From positions 44,012 through 108,011 of the forward strand of contig JAMPGX010000011.1 of the NCBI GenBank assembly GCA_023663725.1: 64,000 nucleotides of DNA, given 5' to 3'. The translations under genes and the position numbers were made by a program. Positions 54,425-61,897 of this stretch are shown here, piece after piece. This DNA comes from a bacterium (GTDB lineage Bacteria; Bacillota; Clostridia; Lachnospirales; Lachnospiraceae). The notes below the pieces were generated by a model, which worked only from the letters and a program-made list of their open reading frames with translations, searched no databases and was not told the DNA's origin. Position 1 is the first letter of the stretch; each line of letters opens with the position of its first letter.

Positions 54425-54709
54425 ATGTATCTACACGATTTGATTGTCCAGGAATTCGAGCAAACGAAATCATTATCAGCTTTGATTTATTTAATCGAAC
54501 AGGGAAGAGAATTAGAATTTTCATTTGAAGGGAAAAAATATTTCCTGTCTCGGAGTAATTCTCAAAAAAGAGTATCTCTTTGGAGTAGCCAAGGGCAGGA
54601 AGAACAAAGTTTTGATCATATAGAAGAACTGATTGAAAAAGCAACGTTGTTACATGGTGTAGTTCTGTTAGATGTTCTGCCACATATTCAAATAGAAACC
54701 ATATTTTAA
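54425..54709 (+). CDS. Small hypothetical protein
   Basis: This 94-residue acidic protein opens MYLHDLIVQEFEQTKS and contains LEFSFEGKKYFLSRSN and EQSFDHIEELIEKATLLHG. The ATG follows GTAAAGGAGTAAACG, a good ribosome site (AAAGGAG). It may pair with the short frame at 54125-54352. No toxin or antitoxin motif is evident, though small acidic partners in such pairs are common. The frame of the kinase-like gene begins shortly after. Confidence 0.6.
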   Translation: MYLHDLIVQEFEQTKSLSALIYLIEQGRELEFSFEGKKYFLSRSNSQKRVSLWSSQGQEEQSFDHIEELIEKATLLHGVVLLDVLPHIQIETIF

Positions 54710-54813
54710 CTACTTCCCGTTTACTGATGCAGACCGGCACGCAAACGTTTTACTTATTGCTCGTATCGCCACGTGGAATACAGTGGCTCAATTCTTATCC
54801 AGAAAGGACACCT

Positions 54814-55914
54814 ATGGCCGTCAGACAGAAAGACCTATCAGAAATCCTCATCATGCACAGGCAGCGTTACCCGCTGATGGAGCCTGCGGATTATGGAAAA
54901 CTTCTATATCAGAATGAATTCGGTCCGGAGCATATGATCGCCAGCCCTGAGGCTGTGCAGACCTGGCTGCTCAAGGAGTGGGAGGATGCTGTCCAGCCCC
55001 AGCCCGCCTTCGCCGCGGCGAAGCCCGCCGCCGACATCGAGGAGATCGGCAATCATCTGTTTCGCTTCCACCTGACAGGCGACTATGACATCCCTATAGC
55101 CGCGCCGCTGCTGGCCCGCCTTTTCTTCCTGACGGCGAAGCAGCACAGGGGTACGACGGAAAGCCTCATAGAAAAACTGGCCCTGCTGCGAGAGTATGGC
55201 AGGACACCGAATGCCAACCTCCACAGCTGCGATTCCTGGCTGAACGCCTACCTGCAGGCCGGCTGTCCGTCCCTGCACCACAGCGAGACATTCCGTCAGG
55301 CATATGCTCCCCATTATCGGATTCTGCGCGACGTGTACGCCATCTATTTTCCTGTAATCTATGAGGTACAGAAGCGTCTGGCCGCATCGAAGCGTATCGT
55401 GATAGCCATAGACGGTCCCTGCGGCGGCGGCAAATCCAGCCTTGCCGAGCTGCTGGCCGAGTTATTCCCCAGCCGGTTGCTGCATATGGACGACTACTAT
55501 CTTCCCCTGGAGCGGCGCGCTCCTGGCTGGGAACAGACGCCCTGCGGCAATATGGACCTGGAGCGCTTCCGGCGGGAGGCCCTGCTGCCTGCTGCCAGCG
55601 GGGAAGCGGTCGTGTGCCGTCCCTACAGTTGCCAACAGGGGCGGTTGCTGGACGCCAGGGAACTGCCCGCCGCGCCGCTGACCATTGTGGAGGGCAGCTA
55701 CAGCCACCACCCTCTGCTCGCTCCTCAGTATGACCTGAAGATCTTCCTGCACTGCCAGCGCCAGGAACAACTGGCCAGACTGCGGCTCAGGGAGGGCGCA
55801 CACTATGACGCCTACCTGCAGCGCTGGATTCCGCTGGAGGAGGCCTATTACCGGACCTATCATATCCCCTCCGACTGCGATATCATCTTTGACAACACGA
55901 TATATTTTGAATAG
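54814..55914 (+). CDS. Uridine-kinase-like P-loop protein with an unassigned N-terminal half
   Basis: In this 366-residue protein, the C-terminal half (about 190-366) has IAIDGPCGGGKSS, LLHMDDYYLP and an acidic HCQRQEQLARL segment. These are characters of the uridine kinase/pantothenate kinase P-loop family. The N-terminal half (1-185) contains NEFGPEHM and repeated helices but no recognised domain; it may sense or position a second substrate. The ATG at 54814 follows AAAGGA; a frame extension from 54727 was rejected. Substrate unknown. Confidence 0.8.
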   Translation: MAVRQKDLSEILIMHRQRYPLMEPADYGKLLYQNEFGPEHMIASPEAVQTWLLKEWEDAVQPQPAFAAAKPAADIEEIGNHLFRFHLTGDYDIPIAAPLLARLFFLTAKQHRGTTESLIEKLALLREYGRTPNANLHSCDSWLNAYLQAGCPSLHHSETFRQAYAPHYRILRDVYAIYFPVIYEVQKRLAASKRIVIAIDGPCGGGKSSLAELLAELFPSRLLHMDDYYLPLERRAPGWEQTPCGNMDLERFRREALLPAASGEAVVCRPYSCQQGRLLDARELPAAPLTIVEGSYSHHPLLAPQYDLKIFLHCQRQEQLARLRLREGAHYDAYLQRWIPLEEAYYRTYHIPSDCDIIFDNTIYFE

Positions 55915-55929
55915 TTTGCAGCGCCGTTT

Positions 55930-57054
55930 TCACATCTTCTCAAGCACCAGCCACACTGTCCAGCCCAGGCTTCCCACCAGCGTCAGCCAGATTCCGGCGT
56001 TGAACCATCTGGCCGCTGGCCGAGCCATATTCAGCGTGTAGTTGGTTTCACAGAGTCTGTTCGGCACAAACAGGTGGGAGTCCTGAGGATTCTCATACCA
56101 GCCGTTTTTCCAGTACTCGTCGTCATCCACCTCCATCGGCGCATCGTCCGCCTCCAGGAGCTCCTTTTTTGCGCGTACCGCACTCCCCCAGGGTGCCAGA
56201 TAAGCGCAGCAGGCAGCGATCTGCAGCGCCGCATAGATCAGCCAGTCCCCATTGCCAAGCCCCATAGACTGGCCTCCCGCCTGCCGGTATCCTCCGCACT
56301 GATACCAGCGCAGGAGCAGGTACAGCCAGGACGCGCAGTTCCACCCGTCCGCACCCAGCAATGCACTCGCCAGAGCGCATTTCATCAGCTGATTCACCGC
56401 GATATTAACCTTGCTGCTCTGGCTGTACACCGCGTTGCGTCTCTCCACCCACCACAGATGCACTACCCATAAAAACAGTGTCACGCCTGCGGTTACGCCG
56501 CCGATCAGCCAGATTCCCAGATGCCATATGACCTCCCCCGCCAGCCGCTGCAGCAGCAGATACAGCGCCGCCCCCGCTCCCAGCTCTGCTGTCAGGATCA
56601 TCAGATGCCAGAACGCTTTCGGCGCCAGCCGCTTCGACAATGCCGACAGTCTGGTGTCTATATACACTGTCCTGCGGGACTTCTCCCGTATCCAGCCCTG
56701 CTCCTGTTTGAGTCGGTACATCTGGCGCAGGGGCGTCACCATCAGAATATTCATCCCTGCCAGATACAGCAGAAACCACAGAACCCAGACCAGGATCAAC
56801 GATTTAACATCCACAAAGCCCAGCAGACACAGCAGGACTCCCAGGGCTATATTGCTGTTCTGGTAGATCCTCCAGCGCCGCCTGCTCTGTTCACAGAGCG
56901 CCTCCACCCGCGGGTGTTTCACCTGTTCCCTGGGAATATGGACGCCCAGCAGCATCCCGTTTTGATAGGTGAAATTCTGCTGGTACACATATTTGCAGAG
57001 CAGACAGGTGATCAGATCGCAGAACAAAAATGTGAAAAACAAAAAGACTCCCAT
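55930..57054 (-). CDS. DUF1648-like multi-pass membrane protein
   Basis: This 374-residue protein has about nine hydrophobic segments, starting MGVFLFFTFLFCDLI. A DUF1648-like block (about 80-125) contains VLWFLLYLAGMNILMV. Family members are usually linked to GntR regulators of the YtrA type, as here. The ATG at 57054 follows GGGAG; the frame could extend thirteen codons into the regulator gene but that start lacks a site. It lies four bases after the regulator stop, so the two form one operon. It is probably a transporter component or sensor; activity unknown. Confidence 0.8.
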   Translation of the reverse strand: MGVFLFFTFLFCDLITCLLCKYVYQQNFTYQNGMLLGVHIPREQVKHPRVEALCEQSRRRWRIYQNSNIALGVLLCLLGFVDVKSLILVWVLWFLLYLAGMNILMVTPLRQMYRLKQEQGWIREKSRRTVYIDTRLSALSKRLAPKAFWHLMILTAELGAGAALYLLLQRLAGEVIWHLGIWLIGGVTAGVTLFLWVVHLWWVERRNAVYSQSSKVNIAVNQLMKCALASALLGADGWNCASWLYLLLRWYQCGGYRQAGGQSMGLGNGDWLIYAALQIAACCAYLAPWGSAVRAKKELLEADDAPMEVDDDEYWKNGWYENPQDSHLFVPNRLCETNYTLNMARPAARWFNAGIWLTLVGSLGWTVWLVLEKM

Positions 57055-57058
57055 AATC

Positions 57059-57448
57059 TCACTCCCTCTCCGCCTCCGGCTGCATTCCGGCAAAAATCTG
57101 ACGGCACAACGCCAGGAAATCCTCCTGCGCCATCCCCTTCATCCTGGCCTCTGCGGACAGCAGCTCCAGCTCCGCCGTCAACTTCTCCCTGTATCGCTCG
57201 TTCCACTGCTGCACCGGAGCTACTGTAGTTCCCCTGCGCCGGTCAACAGTGATAAAGCCCTCCGCCTTCAGCAGTTGATATGTCTTGTTAACTGTCATGG
57301 TGTTGACGCCCGCGTCCTGAGCCAGCTGTCGCACGGTGGGAAGGCGCTCTCCCTCCTTCAGTTCTCCCCTGCCAATGCCGGTGACGATCTGATTGCGCAG
57401 CTGTACATAGATCGGGATGTTGCTTCCGAAATCCAGTTGAATTAGCAT
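57059..57448 (-). CDS. GntR-family (YtrA-type) transcriptional regulator
   Basis: This 129-residue protein has an N-terminal winged helix-turn-helix (IPIYVQLRNQIVTGIGRGEL, then LPTVRQLAQDAGVN and TMTVNKTYQLLKAEG) and a short C-terminal helical tail instead of a large effector domain, as in the YtrA subfamily. It likely represses its own operon. The true start is the ATG at 57448 with AAAGGAG. A frame extension to 57655 reads through the hairpin repeat element and is rejected. Such regulators usually respond to antibiotics or membrane stress. Confidence 0.93.
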   Translation of the reverse strand: MLIQLDFGSNIPIYVQLRNQIVTGIGRGELKEGERLPTVRQLAQDAGVNTMTVNKTYQLLKAEGFITVDRRRGTTVAPVQQWNERYREKLTAELELLSAEARMKGMAQEDFLALCRQIFAGMQPEAERE

Positions 57449-57502
57449 AACGGTATTCTCCTTTCGTATGAAGACTATTAGGCGTTTGCGAAAATCGGTT
57501 AC

Positions 57503-57678
57503 TTTGCTAGTGTCATTGGGCACATGGTATACTCCAACGCAGGCACGCTCTCGCTTCGTGAAAAACGTAACAGTACTAAGCTCGTGCCGAATAAATTCGG
57601 CAAACCTCGCTAAGTACTGACGTTTTTCAAGAGCACTGCTTATGGAATATACCATATGCCCAATTCGGTACTGGTAAA
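57503..57678. repeat. Long-hairpin repeat element, copy B
   Basis: This 176-bp segment upstream of the GntR gene matches copy A (7683-7844) at its ends. Imperfect terminal inverted repeats of about 34 bp (57503-57536, 57643-57678) contain TTGGGCACATGGTATACTCC against TTGGGCATATGGTATATTCC in the reverse arm. The interior pairs TGAAAAACGT and AGTACT with AGTACTGACGTTTTTCA and includes a GCCGAATAAATTCGGC hairpin. The interior differs from copy A in sequence but not in its pairing plan. Confidence 0.8.
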
Positions 57679-57709
57679 GAACAGATTCGTACTCACCTGG
57701 AAGACTATG

Positions 57710-57756
57710 TCGGGCGTTTGCGAAAGCCGGTTACTTTGCTAGTGTCATTGGGTATA
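57710..57756 (+). repeat. Partial copy of the hairpin repeat's left end
   Basis: This segment repeats 57478-57524 in direct orientation (GGCGTTTGCGAAA, then CGGTTACTTTGCTAGTGTCA). It breaks off at GGGTATACT. Even the preceding AAGACTAT is shared by both. A left-end fragment directly after the complete element mirrors copy A, which is followed by its own shortened version. Confidence 0.75.
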
Positions 57757-57820
57757 CTAATTAAATACTAAAAAGCTGTTTTACAATTACCTGACATTTA
57801 ATAGTGTCTTCCGCATATTT

Positions 57821-57849
57821 TATTTGTATTATACATAGTAATACAAATA
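57821..57849. promoter_or_regulatory. Perfect 11-bp inverted repeat upstream of the HD gene
   Basis: TATTTGTATTA (57821-57831) and TAATACAAATA (57839-57849) flank TACATAG. It lies about 60 bp upstream of a promoter for the HD-type gene and fits a dimeric repressor or activator site. Confidence 0.55.
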
Positions 57850-57904
57850 ATACTTATTGTCAATCTATTTTTCCAAATAAATCTCTATCAGGTTCAACAA
57901 AATC

Positions 57905-57934
57905 TTGCCGCCGCCTATGTACTGATGATATAAT
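57905..57934 (+). promoter_or_regulatory. Promoter for the HD-type and GGDEF genes
   Basis: TTGCCG (57905-57910), 18 bases and TATAAT (57929-57934), followed by AAAGGAG and a 14-codon frame (57954-57998) ending before the HD gene. The short frame could be a leader peptide but has no sign of attenuation. Confidence 0.55.
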
Positions 57935-58023
57935 AAAGGAGACGTTTGATAAAATGACGATGCTGAATGATCGAAGAAGTTGCGATCAGTATAAATAACA
58001 TATGTTTTTCAAGGAGAAATGAG

Positions 58024-58450
58024 ATGTTGCCTACCGTAGAAGAAGCCAGAAGGGAACTGGATGTTGCAGCGCAGTTGAATCCGGGCCCCTGGATTGAGCA
58101 TTCGATCAATGTGGGAATCGCGGCGAGAAATATTGCGCAGAGGGTGCCTGAGTTGGACGAAAACAAGGCATATATTGTGGGTATGCTGCATGATATCGGG
58201 CGAAGAGTTGGCATCGTCAATATCCCCAGGCACGTATATGAGGGATATCGGAAGGACAACGCTATTGTGTCCGCCGCCGTGGAAGCCCACTCCTCCCCAA
58301 TAGATCAAAGCCGGCATAGATAGTGGCTTGGACTTTCCTGACGTCGGATACTGTAAATACGACGAGGTACACAAAAAATACGGTGAAATCATAGAACCCT
58401 GGAGGTGTATCCATGAGAAAATTGCTGATGATTACCAGCACCTGGAATAA
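58024..58450 (+). pseudogene. Truncated or frameshifted HD-domain gene
   Basis: The first frame (58024-58323) starts with AAGGAG before the ATG and encodes an HD phosphohydrolase N-terminus (HSINVGIAARNIA, then GMLHDIGRRVG). It leaves the family pattern after HVYEGYR, where relatives continue for about 80 residues, and ends with a short unrelated tail. Just after, another frame reads DFPDVGYCKYDEVHKKYGEI and IHEKIADDYQHLE up to 58450, overlapping the GGDEF start. The region looks like an HD gene lost to deletion and joined to the end of another gene. A short functional HD protein cannot be excluded. Confidence 0.6.
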
Positions 58451-60272
58451 TACATATGTTGACCATCTGCTACAGGGTATATTGAGTCGCATTCAGAATA
58501 CGGATATCCATCTGGATTTCTTCAACGCCTATGACGTGATCAGCCAGTCTGAGTACGGTCAGATGGAGCTTAATATATTCCACTTGCCAGATCCGCGGGA
58601 ATACGAGGGAATGCTGGTTGCCGTCAACAGCGTGAAGAATATTGCCTATGTCGAGCAAGTGATGGCCTCTTATCTGGAACGCGGATGTAAAATCCTCTGC
58701 ATAGACCAACCGTTTTACAATCAGCCCTGTATCAGCATTGACAACTATCAGATGTTCTATCAGATGGTGGAACACATGATTACTGTCCATGACTGCCGCG
58801 TTCTGAACTATCTGGGAGGGCCGGAGAACCATGAGGAGAATCGGCTGCGCTATGCCGCCTTTCGCGACTGCATGGCCCATTATCAGATTCCCGTTGAGCC
58901 CGAACGGGTACTACATATGCAATTTCTTCACTCTGACGGAGAAGCCGCCTATAATCATTGGAAAAAGCAGGGACTCCATCTGCCCGACGCCGTACTTTGC
59001 GCCAACGACTTCATGGCGCTGGGTTACTGCGTGGCGGCGCAGCGGGATGATCATTATGCCCCCAGAGATTTCCTGATCAGCGGCTTCGACAATCTGGATG
59101 ATGGACAGTACTACTCTCCCACGATCACCAGCATCAACCGAGATTGGAAACAACTGGGCTATGACAGCATGTCCCGGCTGCTGGATATGATTGCCGGAAC
59201 CTCCGACGAAGTCCTGTACTACACCAAGGGCATCTGTGTCTACAACGAGAGCTGCGGATGCGTCGATGCGCTCAGCAACATCCGCCAAAGCCTGCATTGC
59301 ATGTATCAGGAAAAGAAATCTATCGAGCGCCACAGCATAATACATCACTCCGTACAGCAGATGCTCAGCGGCGCCAGCATAGGCCCGCAGCTGCCCGATG
59401 TGCTGAGTCAGTGCTGCAGCCAGTTGACACTGTCTGCTCTGGCCATATGTCTCCGTCCAACGGCAGACGGGACGGCCGACTGTCAGACCTGCGCGGCGAC
59501 AGACTCCACAAACCTTCAGACCTGTGCGGCGGCAAGCCTCGCAGACTATCAGATGTACACGGATACAGGCATAGATACCTTCACCTCCCTGCTGCCGGAT
59601 TCCTGGCTTGACCGAGAGGACTGTCGAATCTGCGTGTTTTCGCCACTGCACTTTAGAGATGAAAATATGGGCTATTCCGTGATTCCTTATAATGACGAGT
59701 TGTTCCTGCAAGATAAACACCGTAAATTTTCCGATAATCTGTCCCTGACCTTATCTCTGATCAGACAGCAGGAAAAGCTTCAGCAGATGAACTGCCAGCT
59801 GCAGCAGCTTTATATCCGCGATCAGTTGACCGGCCTGTTCAACCGTTTCGGCTATGAAGATATGGCAAATTCATATTACCGGCGGCAGCGGGGCAGGGTC
59901 TATGTGATTTTCCTGGACGTGGATAACCTGAAGGTCATCAATGACCAATATGGACATTCCATGGGCGATCTGGCGATCAGGGGAGTGGCGGAGGCCATTA
60001 AAGCCGTACTGTCCGAGGCTCCCGTCAAGGCGCGCATGGGCGGCGATGAGTTCCTGGTGGTGGGACCCTACACAGATGAGCCCGCGCTGCTCTCCATAGA
60101 GCAACAGGTTCGGCAATGGCTTGCCAAATACAGTGCGGACCATCAGCTGCCTTTCACGCTGAAAGCCAGCATGGGGCATGTCTGGAGCGAGGACATGGAA
60201 TTCAGTCTCGAGCATCTGGTCCAGGAGGCCGACCACAAAATGTATGCCTGCAAGAGATCCCGCAGAACGTGA
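58413..60272 (+). CDS. Diguanylate cyclase with LacI-type (periplasmic-binding-like) sensor
   Basis: In this 619-residue protein, the N-terminal region (1-280) follows the sugar-binding fold of LacI regulators (LISGFDNLDDGQYYSPTITS) but has no helix-turn-helix and no signal peptide, so it likely senses a cytoplasmic ligand. A linker (281-450) contains a Cys/Thr/Ala-rich imperfect repeat (CQTCAAT, LQTCAA) near 357-372. The C-terminal GGDEF domain (about 455-617) has the active MGGDEF (542-547). It should make cyclic di-GMP. GGAGG precedes the ATG. The neighbouring hemerythrin/receiver gene suggests joint signalling. Confidence 0.9.
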   Translation: MRKLLMITSTWNNTYVDHLLQGILSRIQNTDIHLDFFNAYDVISQSEYGQMELNIFHLPDPREYEGMLVAVNSVKNIAYVEQVMASYLERGCKILCIDQPFYNQPCISIDNYQMFYQMVEHMITVHDCRVLNYLGGPENHEENRLRYAAFRDCMAHYQIPVEPERVLHMQFLHSDGEAAYNHWKKQGLHLPDAVLCANDFMALGYCVAAQRDDHYAPRDFLISGFDNLDDGQYYSPTITSINRDWKQLGYDSMSRLLDMIAGTSDEVLYYTKGICVYNESCGCVDALSNIRQSLHCMYQEKKSIERHSIIHHSVQQMLSGASIGPQLPDVLSQCCSQLTLSALAICLRPTADGTADCQTCAATDSTNLQTCAAASLADYQMYTDTGIDTFTSLLPDSWLDREDCRICVFSPLHFRDENMGYSVIPYNDELFLQDKHRKFSDNLSLTLSLIRQQEKLQQMNCQLQQLYIRDQLTGLFNRFGYEDMANSYYRRQRGRVYVIFLDVDNLKVINDQYGHSMGDLAIRGVAEAIKAVLSEAPVKARMGGDEFLVVGPYTDEPALLSIEQQVRQWLAKYSADHQLPFTLKASMGHVWSEDMEFSLEHLVQEADHKMYACKRSRRT

Positions 60273-60448
60273 CCGCCGCTGTGGAAATGGCCCCTATATC
60301 TATGAATTACTGGTACGAAAATACTGTGCAAGTTATGGATAGTCAAAAGACAGAATTAGTGCTATAATCATTGGAAAAGAAGTATATTGCTCCGCTTTGA
60401 GGCACATCGGCGATTTTCGCATTCCCGGGCGGGCAGACAGGAGGCAGT

Positions 60449-61774
60449 GTGGATCATATAGTATGGCGTGACAGTTATAAAATCGGCGTGGATTTTATCG
60501 ACCGTGAACATAAGCAGCTTTTTTCGACTATGAACAAGCTGCTTAAACTCAGTGAAAACGAGGAAAAAAGCGAATGGGTATGTCGTGAGGGCGCCAAATA
60601 TTTGAGAAATCATGCGATAGAGCATTTTGAACACGAAGAGGAATATATGCGCTCCATCGACTACAGCGAGTATAAGATACATAAACGTCTGCATGACAGC
60701 TTCCGCAATCATACGCTGCCGGCGCTTGAGAAGGAGATGGAGGATACTCAATACTCACTGGAATCCATTCGCCATTTTCTCGGCGTATGCATCGGTTGGG
60801 TGGTGGCGCACACCCAGACGGAGGATCTGGCCATTACAGGCAAGGCCTGCAGCAAGTGGGTGGACATTCCCCACGAGGAGGAGAAGGACGCGCTGGGCCA
60901 GACCATTGTGCAGCTTACGGACGATATCTTTCACCTGAATGCGAAGATGATCAGCGAGCAATATGGCGGCGAGAATTTTGGAAAAGTGGTCTGCTTCCGC
61001 TTCATCTACAGCAGCCAGAAAAAGGAAAAATGGGAAATCACGCTGGTCTTCGAGGAGGCTCTGCTGCTCAAGATTATCAGCGATATCTTAAACACGCAAT
61101 ATTCGCGGGTGGACGATATGGTGATCAATGTCACCCGCTATATCTCACGGCAGTTTCTGGAGAGGATCCGTGAGAGCTTCCCCTCCATAGATCTGTTTGA
61201 GGTGGAAAAGGAGTCGCTGCTGACCTATGAACAGCTGGTCGAATCCTTTGATCGCACCAATCCCTCCTGCAGCCTGCTGTTTGACACGGGAGAGGGGTAT
61301 TTTGCGTTCTGCGCATTTTCCACCGACTCCATGCGGGGTAAGATCGTGCCCAACATTGATCCAAACAATGCGATGAGCGCCATCAACGAATTTCTGAGCA
61401 TGGACAGGAAAAAAATCCTGGTAGTGGACGACTCTGACTTCATGCGGGCCAGAATCGTGAAGCTTCTCACTGGAAGCTACAAGGTGACAGAGGCCAACTC
61501 CAGCATCTCCGCTATCCAGAGTCTGACGGTAAACAGACCTGATCTGATCGTGCTGGATTATGAGATGCCCGTATGCGACGGCAGGCAGGCGCTGGAGATG
61601 ATTCGGTCGGAGAAGGAGACCGCTGATATTCCCGTGATCTTCCTGACGGGCAAGGGTGACCGCGAAAGCGTCCGCAATGTGATGGCGCTCAAGCCTGTGG
61701 GATACCTGTTAAAGACCATGCCCGACGAGGAGATCAAGAGTTGCATTGACGCCTTCTTTGCCAAGCGGCGTTGA
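60449..61774 (+). CDS. Hemerythrin, CheX-like and receiver domains in one signalling protein
   Basis: In this 441-residue protein, bacteriohemerythrin (1-135) shows DREHKQLF, HAIEHFEHEEEYM and HKRLHDSF, the His/Glu ligands of a di-iron oxygen-binding site. A middle CheX/CheC-like domain (about 150-300, LVFEEALLLKIISDIL and VDDMVINVTRYI) is normally a receiver phosphatase. The C-terminal receiver (about 322-438) has VVDDSD, the phosphoacceptor in VLDYEMP and the Lys of LLKTMP. It could link oxygen to phospho-signalling in an anaerobe. The start is GTG with AGGAGG. Confidence 0.87.
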   Translation: MDHIVWRDSYKIGVDFIDREHKQLFSTMNKLLKLSENEEKSEWVCREGAKYLRNHAIEHFEHEEEYMRSIDYSEYKIHKRLHDSFRNHTLPALEKEMEDTQYSLESIRHFLGVCIGWVVAHTQTEDLAITGKACSKWVDIPHEEEKDALGQTIVQLTDDIFHLNAKMISEQYGGENFGKVVCFRFIYSSQKKEKWEITLVFEEALLLKIISDILNTQYSRVDDMVINVTRYISRQFLERIRESFPSIDLFEVEKESLLTYEQLVESFDRTNPSCSLLFDTGEGYFAFCAFSTDSMRGKIVPNIDPNNAMSAINEFLSMDRKKILVVDDSDFMRARIVKLLTGSYKVTEANSSISAIQSLTVNRPDLIVLDYEMPVCDGRQALEMIRSEKETADIPVIFLTGKGDRESVRNVMALKPVGYLLKTMPDEEIKSCIDAFFAKRR

Positions 61775-61810
61775 GGGCTCACATAATCGGTTATTCTGAC
61801 GCTCAAGGCT

Positions 61811-61844
61811 ATCGGGGTGCGGGTTATTAAACTCGCACCCCGAT
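61811..61844. terminator. Hairpin between convergent genes
   Basis: Perfect 11-bp arms ATCGGGGTGCG (61811-61821) and CGCACCCCGAT (61834-61844) lie between the hemerythrin/receiver gene and the MutS2-like gene. No long U-tract follows on either strand, but the position and strength fit a shared terminator. Confidence 0.6.
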
Positions 61845-61897
61845 CTGGCAGCAGCGATATCCGCCCGACCGTCTGCCAGATCTCTTTCGGTCAGACC

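Noticed and set aside
57449-57655. N-terminal extension of the GntR regulator
   Set aside because: The extension translates the repeat element, while a strong ribosome site precedes the internal ATG at 57448.
57804-57998. 64-codon gene upstream of the HD gene
   Set aside because: It spans an inverted repeat and a promoter and lacks its own ribosome site; only the last 14 codons follow a plausible site.
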